DNA of 64,000 nucleotides, taken from assembly GCA_030063045.1 (NCBI GenBank), contig JAQSEB010000032.1, positions 3,844,001 to 3,908,000 of the forward strand. The letters are read 5' to 3'. Of this stretch, positions 11,901 to 25,900 are shown piece by piece (within the stretch, counting starts at the first letter, position 1; every line of letters begins with the position of its first letter). The position numbers and the translations under genes were made by a program. The DNA is from Pratylenchus scribneri (Eukaryota > Nematoda > Chromadorea > Rhabditida > Pratylenchidae). The notes below the pieces were generated by a model. That model ran no database searches. It worked only from the letters and a program-made list of their open reading frames with translations, and was not told the DNA's origin.

Positions 11901-14900
11901 AAAATGGCCATAGCCCAGCCCAGCGCCGTTCATTCAACTTTGGCCAATCCCTTCGAAACATTTTCACTGTTTTGGGCATCAAAAAACGCCGAAATGATGA
12001 GGAAAACAACCGTCAACCATTCGCCATGTTTGCCCTTCGCACCCGGGATGTTGACCAAGCCTTTTTGGCCATTGATGGAAGCAGCAAAGAGCAACAGGAT
12101 GTTCAGCTCCAGGAAATGCTTGGCCAATTCATCAGCGGCCAATCCAAACCATCGCTTGAACGTTTCCTCAGTCAATTCCATCAAAATCAACAACAAAACA
12201 AACAGCAAAAGGAATTCCGCGGAATTTTGGTCACAAATTTGAACGAACAACAAGCAAAAATCCCAACATCCGCCGGTCTCCCATTGCGCATTCTCACCTC
12301 CAACCCGATGTTGTCCACAATTGAGGGACAAACCCAGTTGAGCAAAGAATCCGACCATTTGGATTCGCCATTGGGCGTTCAAACCCAAATCAACGTCCAC
12401 TCAATGGCCAGCCTTGTTCATATTCAAAAAATGGTAAAATTTGGTGGAAATTGGAGATATTATTTTTGAATTGAATTTAACAGGAAAGTGCACTCCCATT
12501 CATGGTTGCCGGTGTTGAATCCGTCCGTTCCCTGGAACTGAATGTTCCGCTGCAAGCCGAATTGAATGCAAACCCAAGCCAAAACCAAATGAGTGTTAAA
12601 GTGAAGCTGCCTCGACAAAAGCACACACTTTTGGGCTTCCATTCCCTGCCATTCACCTACACCGCCCAAGTGGATGTGAACACCAAATTGGTGCATGAAC
12701 CCCGACATTTCCATGCAATCCATCATCGGGAATTGGAACGAATGCAACATGAAGTCAGCCGAAGCTGCAAATTGACTGAACAATTCGGCATTCCACTTCA
12801 AATTCAAGGTAAATTTTGTGACATTTTTTAGTATTAATATTAAAAAAATATCAATTAAAAATTTAAAAAATAAAATACTTTCCACTACCGGGAATCGAAC
12901 ACACGACCCCCAATGGTAATGAACCCGAGCCCCCTACCACTCAACCACACATCACTTTAACATTTACCACTCAATCATGCATTACATTGAATTAATTAAT
13001 ATAAATTTAGGACATTATCATTGGCCAACCCAATCCAGCACCGGAATTCAACAATTCTACCAAATGTTGATGGCCACCGAAAATGTCATCCACATTGTTT
13101 ACCAGCCGAATGAGGAGACCCCAAGGGAAATGATTTTCCGAATCAGTGGAAATCACTTCGAAAAAACCAATGGACAACGACCAGAATTGGACGATTTTTA
13201 CCGGGAGGAAATGGGAAGTGCATTCGAGAGCCACGAATTGGACGTGAGTTTTGGCCTATAAAAATAATAATAAATACATTTAAAAATAGAACTTCGAAAT
13301 GGAAACTGCCTCTCGACGCAACCAAAAACTGCAAAATTTCATCGGCAATTACCAATCAAGCCAACAACAATATAAGCACTCGGTGAAATTGACTGCCCAA
13401 ACCGTGGGAGGGCCAAAAGAGGCGAAGGCACAAGCTGAGTTGGTCGCAAGTTGCGATGCCAAAATGCAATCATGCAATACAAAATTGGAAGCCCAATTCG
13501 GCAAATTGCGAGCTGGCAATGAGAAATGGACAATGAAAATTCAAACCAATGTGGCAATGCCGGAAACCGTTCAATCCGTCGATGAATTGGTGGAATTGGA
13601 ACAAAGGAACAACAAATTCCAAGCAAAAATTCAAGCGGAATGGGGCACCGGAACACAGAGAGAGAATTTGAACATTCGCCTTCAAGGAGAACAAGCAAAG
13701 AAAAGGGAAAACCAAAACAATGAACAAAATATGCAAACAAAACGAAGGGAACAATGGCGTCAAGCATTCTTGAACAAATTCGATGTGGAGGCACAATACC
13801 AAATGAAGGCAAGAACAATGAATTACTTTGTCAAAGTTTCGGAATGGCTCAAATCCACCTATTATTGGAACAGTCAACAACAATCAAACAACAACCAAAA
13901 TGGACAAATGATGCAAATGCGAGGCCAAGAAAAGGTAATTTTATTGCCGAATTTTGGATTATTTTAATTAATCCAATTTTCAGACTTTGATCAGTTTGGT
14001 CATTGATCCAATCACCCAAAAGCATGCCAATGTCAGCATCCGAACACCGAATGAGCAAATTCGTCTTCAACAAATTGAGCTGCCAATTCACATCCGTCGG
14101 CCATTCCCATTGGTCCGACAACAGCGCCAATCCATCCATTCATTTGGCCAATTTATTGATAGAATTCAAGTCCCGGGACGCGCCGAATGCACTGTGGATG
14201 GACGCGATGTGAACACATTTGGTAAGCCAAAAAATGAATTCTTCAACATTAGGGACTTGAACTGGGCCTAGGCTCTGGCCTTGGGCCTTCACCGGAGGCC
14301 TAATAAGCCCCCATTGGCCCAATAAATGGAATAGGGATTAGAGGCGAATTAACTTTTCTTTATTTATTGTGCAGGAAAATTTGATAATAATGTGAAGGGA
14401 AACAAATAACAAAGATATTTATTAGGAGGAATAAAGGGCTGATTTAAAAAGATAGATTGGGGCAATATTTGATTGATAGAGTGACAAGGTGGCTAGGCAA
14501 AAAAATTGGGGATACATTAAGACAAATAGGAAAGGCCCTTAAAGATTATTGGCATTGAGAGTTAAATTCAATTTTCCTATTTTCAGACAATGTGGAATTC
14601 CGTGCGCCATTGTCGGATGCTTGCTACACAGTTTTGGCAAAGGATTGCTCATCGGATGAACCTAAATTTGTTGTTTTGATGAAGGCCCAGGACAACATTG
14701 ACAGTGGAAGCCAAAATAGTCCAAAGGTGGGGAAAATTAATCAAATTAATTAAAAAATCCATTGAATATTTTTAGAAACTCAAAGTCTTAATCTTAACAC
14801 CGGAAACGGAAATTGTTTGCGAGCCAAAATCTTCAAATGGAAATCAACAACAAATTGTGTGCAAGGAAAATGGCAGCCCGGTGGAGAATGACGGTGATTC

Positions 14901-15785
14901 GGACGCAGTTGAATTCAACAATGCCAAAAAGAGTGATGTTACGGTCCATGTTCGCGGCATTTCCGTCCGATTCAATGGGCGCAAGGCATGGCTCAAAGTG
15001 TCAAGCGTGTACAAAAATGGTCAATGCGGACTTTGTGGACATTACGATGATTCGGAACAGGACGAATGGCGAATGAGCAACAACCAAAACAGTGAGAATT
15101 AATTATGAATAATATTAAATATATTTCCAATATTTCAGCAAATGATTTAGTCGAATTCCACCGCTCATACACGCTGAATGGCGCACAACAAGGCGAACAA
15201 TGCAATGAGGAAGAATTGAACAACTTCTACCGACAAAATGGCAATAAAATTCGATACAATAGCCGCAACCAAAAGAATGGAAAGAACAGTGATGAAGTGG
15301 ATGATGATGAAGAAGATGGCCAAAACGATTGGATGGATGAACAATACGATGGACATTGGAATGAAAATGGGCGAAACAATCGACGAAATGGGAACCAAAA
15401 ACGAATTGAAAGTAAATTAAATAAATTAATGGGGAAAATATAAAATTATTCCCAAAATTTAGCACCGGTCAAGAAGACAAAATTGGTGGAATTGAGCAAC
15501 CGAATTTGCGTCAGCCAAAAGCCGATCAAACAATGCCCGAAAGGATACATCCCAATTTATTCTTCGAATGAAGACAGCCAGGAGGATCCATTCGACCAAC
15601 AAAATGGCAACAATGGAGAAGGAAAGAATGTCCAATTCAGCTGCTTCAATCGAAACACGGCCGAAGCCCGGGACATTTTGCGACAAATGCGCAATGGCAA
15701 TGATGTGGTGCATTTCGAGAAACGTGAACACAGCATGGCCGAGAAAATCCATGAGCCGAAGAAATGTGTGCGCGGCCGTTATTGA
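8959..15785 (+). CDS. vit: Vitellogenin (yolk lipoprotein precursor)
   Basis: Large lipid-transfer protein, normally made in the intestine and taken up by oocytes. Seventeen exons (8959-9180, 9238-9354, 9404-9682, 9733-10053, 10105-10746, 10793-11077, 11123-11535, 11582-11833, 11872-12433, 12484-12808, 13011-13243, 13290-13934, 13984-14221, 14587-14726, 14776-15091, 15139-15411, 15463-15785) give 1861 residues. There is a signal peptide (MRILASVLLVALCLGAGLS). The N-terminal half carries the LPD_N lipid-transport region, with the helical stretch DLYNSAATIYDKMLAISALGNA. The C-terminal part (about 1500-1655) is a von Willebrand type D domain with CGLCGHYDD. LGIKKRRNDEEN is a possible processing site. 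Gln/Asn-rich stretches replace the long poly-Ser tract of vertebrate and insect proteins. Intron 6 (11078-11122) probably uses a GC donor. Introns 10 and 13 contain repeats. AATAAA lies at 16001. Confidence 0.96.
12882..12955 (-). repeat. tRNA-like/SINE-head sequence in vitellogenin intron 10
   Basis: On the minus strand this segment has an A-box-like TGGTTGAGTGGTA and, about 40 nt later, a B-box-like GTTCGATTCC, followed by a T-rich stretch. The spacing is tRNA-like, but the T stem has mismatches and no proper acceptor stem pairs. It is best read as a decayed tRNA copy or the head of a tRNA-derived SINE. Confidence 0.6.
14264..14563 (+). repeat. Interspersed repeat, copy A (vitellogenin intron 13)
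   Basis: About 300 bp matching 27165-27462 in the same orientation with roughly one difference every six bases. Shared landmarks are GGAGGCCTAATAAGCC, TTTATTAGGAGGA, TTGGGGCAATATTTGATTGA, and GACAAATAGGAAAGGCCCTT near the right end. No inverted termini or open frame explains it. It occupies most of the 365-nt intron. Confidence 0.85.
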
Positions 15786-17000
15786 AGAGGAGAACAATTC
15801 GGCGAGATGAATGAATGAAACAAAAAACGTAGTCAAAATTCGATCCGTTAATTTTTTGGAATGCCCATTTCGGAAAATTGTAGTCTCTTTTTATTTGTAA
15901 TCAATTAATTGTTCAGTTTAATATTCAAAATTGTAATTTCAAAAAGCATTCCACCCATATTCCTATATTTATTTAAATTAATATTTTCACGGATCAGTAG
16001 AATAAATGTTGCAAGCAAATCATTAAATTGTCTATGAAAACAAAGGGGCACAATTTATTGGATAGGGGGAATTATCTGACTAATGAGGAATAGGAAAATC
16101 TTGGGAAAAATGCCTTAAGTTAGGGCAAATATCATGTTTGAGGTTTGGTTTCATCGAAAAAGTCGTTTAAAACATTTTAATTAAACCATCATGTTTTTGC
16201 TAGTTTAACATTTAGAAATTTATGTTTTGAAAATGGTTTAAGAGTTTTCCAACATGCTGAACCAAAACACCATTATTTTTTTTTGGTTGTCTCTATAATA
16301 ATTTAGTCGAAACCGGTTCGGATCTTTTAAATAATCCTTTGGCAAATATTAGATCTATTTTGGCCTTTTACAATGTAATTTCGGTTTTTCCTCTCCATAT
16401 TCATAGCATTCCAAATTTTTCGATTATTTGCCCACAAAATTAGCATATATTCCAACCGCCAAACCAATTTCATCCCGGCTTCTTTTCGAAGCCCTTTTAT
16501 CTGCTTCCATTTTTCTCATTTTTTGAAAAAGTGCTTTTGTACATTTTAAGTTGGTATTAATATTAATCAAATTGATATTTTAATCAAAATGTAAAGCCGA
16601 ATATTTGTTTTCAACTCTGATTACAATAAATTTTTATTTCAATTGGCCCAAAAACATATCAAATGTAAAAAAAAATAAAAATAAAAGAAATGTAAAATTG
16701 TGGATGAAAGCATAAAGATTAATTAAATGATGTGGATTGTGGATGGATTGCAATGGAAGAAGAAGATAGATGGGATCCTGAGTAAAGGAAATATTTAATT
16801 GGGAAAATTGAATGAAAATGAAAGCAATGAAAAAAATAAAATAAAAATTTGGATTGGAAATTGATAAAAAAAAAAAAAGCTGAAGAAAGGATAAGCGGAT
16901 TTGAAATTGCGAAAATAAATTTACAAAAATGAAATATTCAATTTGGAATACAAAAATAACGAAAAAGAGGGATTGCAATTTAATTTGATCATTTTTTCCT
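15786..17000. other. Intergenic between convergent vitellogenin and dystroglycan genes
   Basis: AT-rich 3'-to-3' spacer. AATAAA at 16001-16006 is a candidate vitellogenin polyadenylation signal. No gene or repeat recognised. Confidence 0.5.
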
Positions 17001-19975
17001 CTAATGGGCCACATAGGGCGGAGGCAATCGTTGGCCAACAGGCGTGGCATGGACCCGGACCGATTGTTGGTTTGGATGGTCACGCAAGAATGGATTGGTC
17101 CGTAGTGGAGTTGGCGATGCATCAATTGGCTTCAGGACAACGGCGCCCGGGGGGCTGAAAGTGCTGGCAAGAGGAGGAGGACTTTGGTGGGCAAATTGTC
17201 CTCCCCTTCCCATTGATGGACTGCTTCCCATTGGAGGGCTCATTTCATTTGTCGGCACCGATTTTCGTACAAGTTGGGCCTGGACTTGTGGAGGCGGACG
17301 GTAAAGAGGATTTTCATGCATTGTCATTTTTGTTGGATCCAACGGAGGCTGTTCCCTTTCAACCAGCATTGGGGTGGTCACAGTGGCCAATGAGCCATCC
17401 GCTGAACTGCTTTCGTCCCGATGGGGCACTTCATCCGGAAAAACAACAGGACGTCCTAAAAATGACATCAATGGATAAATATTTCTTTTTTTTTTTGGAT
17501 TGACCTTTTGTCGTGAATTCATTGCGTTTTCCCTTTTTGCCCCTTCGTTGATGTGCGCAACATAGCAAAGTGAGAACGGTGATCAACAGCAAAATAGTGG
17601 CCAGCAAAATCAATGGAATCAGCAATTGATTGCTCCACAGCCCCATCTTCTCTCTTTGTCCCAAATCCGTGCTTTTTTGTGTTGTGGTGTAAACTCGAAT
17701 TTGGGCAGTGTCCAACAAATGGCGGGTCAAACATTTGCCCAACAATTCCAATGTTACCTTCAAAATAAAGTGTTCATATTCTACCATTTTAATCATTAAC
17801 TTACCCTTCGAACGTGAAGGCCAGCCCCCATCCTTTTCACAAATTCATTTTTCACCCGTTCTGTGCCAAAATGCATCATCCTGTCCCGAGTCCCATTGAT
17901 TCGTGCCTCATCACAATGTGCCCAACTCAAAGATGCATTCCACCATTTTAGCATTGTTTGGCCACCACCATTGTCCACCAAATCCTCAATTTGAATTTCA
18001 TCCATTTCCTTTTGGCCCATCCCAAATTGATGATGTGGATGATGAAGGGCGGCACTCAATTTGTACACAAATTCGCGCAATAATTCTGGTTGACTTTGGA
18101 AACGTTCAAATGGAATGTCCAAAAGCATTGAATATCGATGATTTGGTTTTCCTTCGGGCAATGGCTTCACCAAAACTTGGAAAGGCGCCGAATTAACCTG
18201 CAAAAAACGAAGCCATTAAAATATTTCGGCTTCTTTTAAATTACAGCATTTTGACGATCCCTGGCCTCAAGTCGGAAACTGAACGCATTTGAGCCATTTT
18301 CCAGTGGGACTCCTTCCAGCAAATTCTTCCTCTGGACAATTGTCAAAAAATTTGAATGATTGCCAATTGGATGGACACTCAATGCCAAATGGGTGGTTGA
18401 TCCATCTTCCGGGTCCATAAAAGTATTCTCGTCGATTGGCAAACGGCAAAGCAGTCCACGGGAGCAGGTGAATGTTTTCATTGGATTCAACACAATTGGC
18501 CGATTATTGTGCACACGACGAGTTGTGCGAGTGTTTTGTTGAGTGGTGGTGGATTGTGTGGATGTGGTACTGGTTGTGATTGGCACTCGATCCTCTTTTA
18601 ATTCACCTTCAACAACCTTAAAAAAAGGGTAGTGGAAATTATTTTATATTTAAATTGAATATATTTACTTGGAAATCCATTCCATTTTCGGCCACTGCAT
18701 TGATTATTTCGCTGGCCTGTTCAGTCAATTCCCCACAACTTATGTTCATCACAAACACAATTCGATCATCCAGTCTTGAATTCTTCACCTCCCCTTCATC
18801 GTCATCATCATCTTGATCATCCAATTCATGGATTGTCTCCCTCACTGTCCTATATCGGCCCAAATATGAACGGGGGAATACGCGAACATCGGTCAATTTC
18901 ACATCAACATCCTTTTGCAGGAAACCCAAAATGGTTTTGACGGATTTGCTGTGGAAATTGAATTAATTTTTAATTTTCAATTGGCATCTCTAATCGGATA
19001 AGCCCCAACTTTATTTCGCCTATTTGCACTAAATACGCCTATTTTGCACTAAATAATTCCGCCTATTTTGCACTAAATAATTCCGCCTATTTTGCACTAA
19101 TAAGTAATTCCGCCTGTTTTGCACTAAATAATTTCGTCTATTTTGCACTAAATAATTCCGCCTGTTTTGCACTAAATAATTCCGCCTGTTTTGCACTAAA
19201 TAATTCCGCCTGTTTTGCACTAAATAATTCCGCCTATTTTGCACTAAATAATTCCTCCTATTTTGCACTAAATAATTCAGCCTGTTTTGCACTAAATAAT
19301 TCCGCCTGTTTTGCACTAAATAATTCCGCCTGTTTTGCACTAAATAATTCCGCCTGTTTTGCACTAAATAATTCCGCCTGTTTTGCACTAAATAATTCCG
19401 CTTATTTTGCACTAAATAATTCCGCCTATTTTGCATTTGTTAGCCAAAAGTCTGTTCTTTAATTTGATACTAAAATAATTAAAATTGATTCATTCTTTGA
19501 TGAGCTATTAAAAATGGAGACAAGTTGGGCTGCTCCATCCTAATCCCTCTCTATATTCACACACAATTGTTCTTGAATTGGCAAATCCACCAATCTTCTT
19601 GTATCCATCACTTCCAACCAGGTTGTTGAACTATCCTCCCCGCAAATGTCCTCATCCTCCTCCAACACTTCCACTTCAATGTGAGTATCTATAATACAAA
19701 TTACAAATATTTTAAAAAATATGGCATTGTCATTGCCGACCATGGATGGAAATGAGATGAAGGCCTAAATCATCCAATTGTGGAATGCCATAAATCAGCC
19801 GGGCACTGGCATTGAATCGACACCAATGAGGCAACATTTCCGCATCGATGGCATGCCATTCGGCCGTGGACACAGAGAATGGACGGCCAATTGGGGCAGT
19901 CAATTGTTTGATATGAAGGGAATGGGCCAGAAGGAATGGCCAAAGGAGGATGAGAAGAAGGCTGGCCGAATTCAT
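17001..19975 (-). CDS. dgn-1: Dystroglycan
   Basis: Transmembrane receptor linking extracellular matrix (laminin) to the cytoskeleton. Seven exons (19741-19975, 19565-19688, 18669-18948, 18245-18616, 17805-18197, 17505-17757, 17001-17455) encode 703 residues. There is a signal peptide (MNSASLLLILLWPFLLAHS). A cadherin-like domain with GRPFSVS and GIPQLDDLGLH follows, then a second domain ending in an Asp-rich loop, then a very short Thr/Ser linker (TTSTTSTQSTTTQQN, about residues 220-245) where vertebrates have a long mucin region. Next is a second cadherin-like domain (DENTFMDPEDGSTTHLAL) and a transmembrane helix at about 511-532. A Pro-rich cytoplasmic tail of about 170 residues ends PPPYVAH, matching the vertebrate C-terminal PPPY site that binds dystrophin WW/EF modules. 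Intron 2 (18949-19564) contains a 24-bp minisatellite. The donors of introns 1 and 2 are weak but frame-consistent. Confidence 0.93.
19019..19438 (-). repeat. 24-bp minisatellite array (locus 2), in dystroglycan intron 2
   Basis: About 17 copies of the same unit as at 2.2 kb, in reverse orientation, so the dystroglycan sense strand reads GGCGGAATTATTTAGTGCAA and so on. One copy is interrupted near 19100. Each unit presents ATTATTTAG, a nematode-like 3' splice-site sequence, on the sense strand of the host gene. Confidence 0.97.
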
Positions 19976-22900
19976 TGTTTGGAAGTAGGGTAGATGGAGG
20001 AGATCAATGAGGAAGGAATTGCTGATTATTTGAGATTTTGCTGCCTCTTCGAACTATTTTAGCTTAACATTGAGTGTGAAAATTGAATATTTTGTTTTGG
20101 TGAGGATTTTTGCCTATCAGGTGGTCTCATCTCTTTCCTCATTAATTTGAATATTTTGGGAGGAGGGAATTGGGCGATTTTGCATTGAGTTCGACGCTGG
20201 CCTCGCGATGACAGCAAATAAATTTGTTTAGGCGAAAAGGTCGAAGAATCCCCCTTTTGAATGCCGACCGACGGGAATGACCGAGAAAGGTGGAAGGAGG
20301 GAATTGGTGAATTTCGATGAGGGAATTGGGACTTAAATGCTGATAAGGAAAAAAGAAAGAATGAATGAAATAAATGGAAAGGTGGTGGGTCGAATTGGTT
20401 TTGTGAATTTGATTGGGAAAAGGACACTTCATTTGCCTCCTCCTTATGGATTGGGGTGGGTTCACCTTTAAAAGGAGGGTGGCCTTTGGAGGATTTTGGC
20501 CATAAAAATATGCAAATAATCGATGTGGTACGGACATTGAATGCAAAAAAATGGCTTTGTAGTAGGAAGCAAAAATTGTGTTGGTGGCGTCGTCGACCTT
20601 TTCTTCTGCTTTGGTAGGAAAAAAATATGGAAAAATGGTAGAATTGTTGGGGGGAAATGCCCTGGGATTCATTGGAGATGGCGATTTTGGATTTGGCGGA
20701 TACAGATGATCCCCTCCTTCACCTATTCCCCTCATCAATCCCATCATTTTCTGCCGATGGCATAATCAGAGGGGCGCAATCTTTCTACAGTGGCCTGCGT
20801 TTATTTTTTCCGCTTTCCTTTCCCTCCATCATTTGGAAGATCAATTATTGGCTTTAGGAAAATTAATGGATTGGAAAATATTGGAAAAAACAGAAGAACA
20901 CACATGAATGGCAAAACCCAGAGAATTTTAAAACAAACAAACAAATCCATGGAAGGAGGAAAGAATTCATTGGATTGCCCCCAAATAAATCTGACAAACA
21001 AAGGCTGGGCATAAGGCCATTATTTCTTTGGGGGATTGGAGGAACGGGGGCATAAATGTTTGGATGAGGGAAGGGAAGGGAAGATGGATTTGGCATTCCC
21101 CCTTCAATGTGTGCCTCATCAACATTTGGGGGGAAGGGCCACCGCGCGAGGGAACGATCTTCTTAAAGAAGGGGAGGAGAAGTGTCCACTCCAATGGAAA
21201 AAATTATGCAAAAATGGTTGGGAAAAGGGAAAGGGGGAGCATGAGCAAAATAGGAAAGGGGAATGGCCCATGATAGGAGCAGGTGCTTTTTATTAGGCCA
21301 TTGTGGATGGAAGGGGATTTAACCAAGCCGGACATGAAAAAAAAGTGGCAAAAATGGAACATGAATTAGAAAGGGAAATGGATGAAATTGGTCTGGGAAT
21401 TAGCCACCAAATCTCCGCTGGAAAATTGCCCCTGGGCAATGTTCCAATATGGATGATTATTAAAGGAGGATTTGGCGCCATTCAAAAGGCACACAAAGAT
21501 CGATGGATTGCCCCCAAAAAAGGCAGAATATGCGCATGGACTCATCATCATCCATTGGTTGGGGCACAAATATATGCGCACATTGCCCAATCTTTGCCCA
21601 AAAATGGATTTATGGGTTGGGTCGAAGGTAATTAATTATATTTTATTTTCCCTGCTCTCAAAGTAGCCCTCCGTTCAAAGAATGTGGAGAAGAAAAGGCG
21701 GGCGACTCCCCGGAGGGGAAGATTCGCGTCCAACATTTTCCCTTCAAATCGTGTCGGTCGGCCCATGAATGAAATTGAAAGGCAAACTTGGGCCATTTTC
21801 CCTTGGTCTCTGCACCATCTCCGGCCAAAGTGACCATCCTCTTTTCAATTTTCATCGCCGCCACCTTTTTGCCCGAACTGTGTGTTGATCGATTTGTGTT
21901 GGGACGACGGCTTCTTCCCCCCCCCCCCCCCCCTTAAATATTTATAAAGTTTCGCTGCTGACACTATTCTATTCGGTTGTTTGTATTATTTGCCCCCGGT
22001 GACCTATTCCCCAACCAAACCAAATGGCATCCAAACCACCGGTGGTCGACCGACTCATTTTGGCCCAAAAATGGGAAAAGAAAAGGCCATTTGATCCCCA
22101 AAGTAGTTTATAGAAAGTAACCAAAAATGTTTTGAACTGTTTTCGGTATTCAAGTTTAACCTTGGAAATTTGACACTTTGTTTTGGTTTATCCCTTTTAT
22201 TTAGTGGAAATTAAATATCAAAATTTGTTGTATTTTTCACACATTTTGAAAAAAAGTTTTTAGTGGATGAGAATTTTTCAAATTTTAAGCGCGCGAATGA
22301 ATGAATGGAAGGAAGGAAGTGGAATGTTCGATGTGAAACAATGCAAACTTGGAATGGGGATGACCCTTTCCTTCGCCTCATTTTCATATGGCATTGAATG
22401 AATTGGTTGGCCTCATCGCCGATGGATTGGTTGCTGGGAAAAGAAAAGGGGAATAATGATGGGCACTTCGGGGTAATAAAAAGTTGCTGCGCAATGAAAT
22501 GATGAGGGTCAATTCCATTGCAAATAATTTCCTTGGAATAACTTGAAGGTTGACATGGAATAACTCCAATTTTGAAGATTTTTGGTTTATTTTTTGAGTC
22601 AAAATTGGGAAAAGCAGTAGAATCGGAAACTATGAAGGAAAATAAAAATATTCATTTTGGGAAGCAGGACTGGGGAGAAGGTGCTGAACCAATATCAAAA
22701 GGCCCAAAATGAAAGGGCGGCGGCTTTTGGGGAATGAAAATGGTAGCAACTAGCAATATGAGGAAGTCACAGAGATTTATGTTTGTAGGAATAAATTATT
22801 GGGGTGTAAAATGTACTCCTCCCCCTTTTCTTCCATTGTAGGTGGCCATTAAAACATTCAAATCCATTTTTTTTGAATCGCAGATCTTTTTGCAGTCATT

Positions 22901-25900
22901 TAATAAATTTTGGGAATTAAAAATGAATGATGACTAATTCTACAAAACGATGACAAAAATTGGTTCAAACTATTTTGGTTCATTTTCCAAAAATTGGATG
23001 AATGATTCAAAATTGAATTTTAAAGCCTTTTCCATTTCAAATATTTATTAGAGGTCTTTTTCCCCTATTATACAGCAGCAGTTTATTTAAAAGTGACAGT
23101 GGGTGTAGGATAAAAGCTTTTGCAGCTTTACATTACATTGACGGTTTTTAGATCAAATTTTAAAGAAAGTTGGGGGAAATGGACGACCAATGAATTGGAT
23201 GGATAAAGCGGAGTGTTGAAAAGGTGGGAGGAGAGGACTTCGAAATAAGCAGCTGGAAATGGAATTGGCCACAAAAAAGAATGAAGGAATTGGCCTTTGA
23301 TTGGTTGTTGGCTGATTCATCCACCTTTGGGGGTCGACCATCCCGATATGGAATGAAATCACTGAAAAGGAGGGGGAAAGAGCATTTTAAACTATATTTC
23401 CACTTATCATCTTGGATTGGAAAATAACTGGAAAAAACAGAAAATTCTCCATCAATTTAATGGAAAGTTGGAATTATAGTGGGAAAATGAATTGACCGGA
23501 AAAAAAAGGAATAATCCGAGTGGCAAACAAAAAAAAATTGGGGATTGACCCGGCAAAATCACACTTTTGTTGCTATTTTGGAGATTGAAAAAAAATAAGA
23601 TGGCGGCGCATTTTTTGTTGTTTTCTTCATTTTGGTGGGCCATCATTGTTGTCAGTTTGGCCTAGGGTGGATGTTTTCGGGTCGAGAGGCGAGATTTTAA
23701 TTGGAGATAAGCCGAATTGGGGAGGGGGGGGGGGGGTGGCAAAAGCAACAGAGGCGGAAAATGAATGAATGTGGGGTCAACGGTCAAATAATGAATGAGA
23801 GAATAGGAAGGGAAATTGGGGGAAGGGGATTAGGATATGGCCGGCATTGGATGGCGCAGGGATGAACCTATTTTTGGTGGGATTGCCCTCACAAATCCAT
23901 TTTGGTGAATGCGCATTTTTTGCTTCAAAATGATGGCCGATGCCAATCTGTTGCCTTTTTAGAATGGCATGTGACCTCCTCCATTTTACGGCATCCATCC
24001 ATTTTGGGCATATTCCCCCTCCCATCGATCATCATTATTTTTCATTGCCATGTCCAAAATGTTGATTGGTCCAAAACCTATTTCCTCGACCTTATTTTTT
24101 TGGACATGTGGGCCATTCTCCATTTTGACCACTTTTGAATATTGCGCTCATATCTTTCATATAAATCGGCAAAAAAGGCATAAATATTGAAGGATTTTGG
24201 CGCTGATTTGGACGGATGGATGGGCTTAAAAGGGGGATTTATGGCGGTGATGGGCAGAAGGGAATTGAAAGGGAGGATGTACATTTTCCCCCAAATTCCC
24301 ATGGGCATTTACCCAAAAGGGGAACCACATCCCATCCGCGCCGGAGGGCTTTTCAACGCCTTTTTACCCCCTTGTGACGGAAATGGTCAAAAGCAATTCT
24401 GAAATTGGGAAATGGCCTTTGGTCATTTTCCCCCGTCCAAATTTTGACTCGCACTTTTCAGAAGTGAATAAATTATCGGCCCTAATTTTGGCTTCCTTTT
24501 GGCTGATCCACTCCCATCCAAATCCAAATGGCGCTAATGGACCTGTCCAATTTTCACCCCTTTCATTTCTTCCCATTTCGGCCTCCCTTTGTTTTTCCAT
24601 TCCCCACTAATGGGCTTCAATTTTGAATAGGATTTTGGGGGATTCGGTGCCCATTTAGGCGGAATCTGATCGGCTGATTGGCCCATTTACCATCCAATTC
24701 CATTGTATTCATTCCATCCATTCAATCCAATCCACATTCATCATCAACCCGTTCATATTCCCCTTCATTTCCTCCTAATTATGATGATGGCCCCTCTTTC
24801 GAATATTGTTGTTTTTGATGCGCGCGAGTGGAGGGGAAAAGCCGTCAAAAGAATATTATGAACCGGCCTAAAAAATGAACAATGGCGATTTCCGTTGTTA
24901 ATTTAATTTATTTATTGATTACAATTTAATTTAAAAATATTGGGGCAATAAAATATTTTAATTCAATTTAAACCCATCCATCCAATTTTCATTTTGGCCT
25001 TTTTATTGGGAAATTGAGGGGAAATGCCATTGGAAAGGAAGGAAATGACTGCCCCCTTTTGGCGCGCAATTTCCGCAATTTTGGGTAGTGGCCAAAATGC
25101 TCTTCGCAAATTGAATGAATTTGCTCATTAGGCAACCAAACCCAGCCTGTGCCGGCTGATGAATCCCCCAACCCAAAAGCTGGATTGCAAGAAAATGAAA
25201 TTTTGGACGCGACATTTGGCTGGCAAAATGGCCTCACATTTTGGCTTTTGGTGGCCATTCTCCTCCAAATTTGGACAAAACACTTGACATCCCCCTCCCC
25301 CGAATGGAGGCCATTTTTGGTTGCATAATTGGCACATTGGGAAAATTTATTAGAGAAGAATGGAAGGGAAGGATTAGTCGAGAAAAAACAAACATTTCCC
25401 TTTTTGATGAGTAAAATTAAAATTAAAAATCCTTAAATATGTGAAATTGTGGGCTCTTTCATCAACAACAATCGAAGGTCATTTTTGAAAAAATGGAAGT
25501 AGGATTAATATAAACGGATTAATGGAGAAAATGAGGGAAAGGGAGTTTTGGTTGGTTGGCCATGACCAATCCATCCATCCATACTTTCGGCGGATGGTTT
25601 TGTTGCGCCAATTTCCTTCGTTTTTGTGTTTCGATTTGCAACTTTCTTTCATCCTTTACGCAACTACTTGAGGAAGGGGGTGGCAGGATTTATGCGCCAG
25701 TTGGAAATTTATGGAAATGGAAAAGAGTAGGAGAAGGGCAAATGTGGGGAACAATGGAAAGGAAATGCCTATTGAAAGTGGAAAGAAATGAATTTTGCAA
25801 ATTTGGTCATTAAATTTGGGCAAAATGAATTAATTATTTACACTTGAAATTGAAAGGAACTTTGACCAAAATTTGAGGAACGAATTTGAGGGGGAATTGG

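Noticed and set aside
12882..12955. Functional tRNA gene
   Set aside because: T stem has mismatches and the acceptor arms do not pair, though the promoter boxes are recognisable.
20142..20747. 201-codon minus-strand frame
   Set aside because: Ser/Pro/Phe-rich, no domain, overlapping frames on the same strand, no splice structure.
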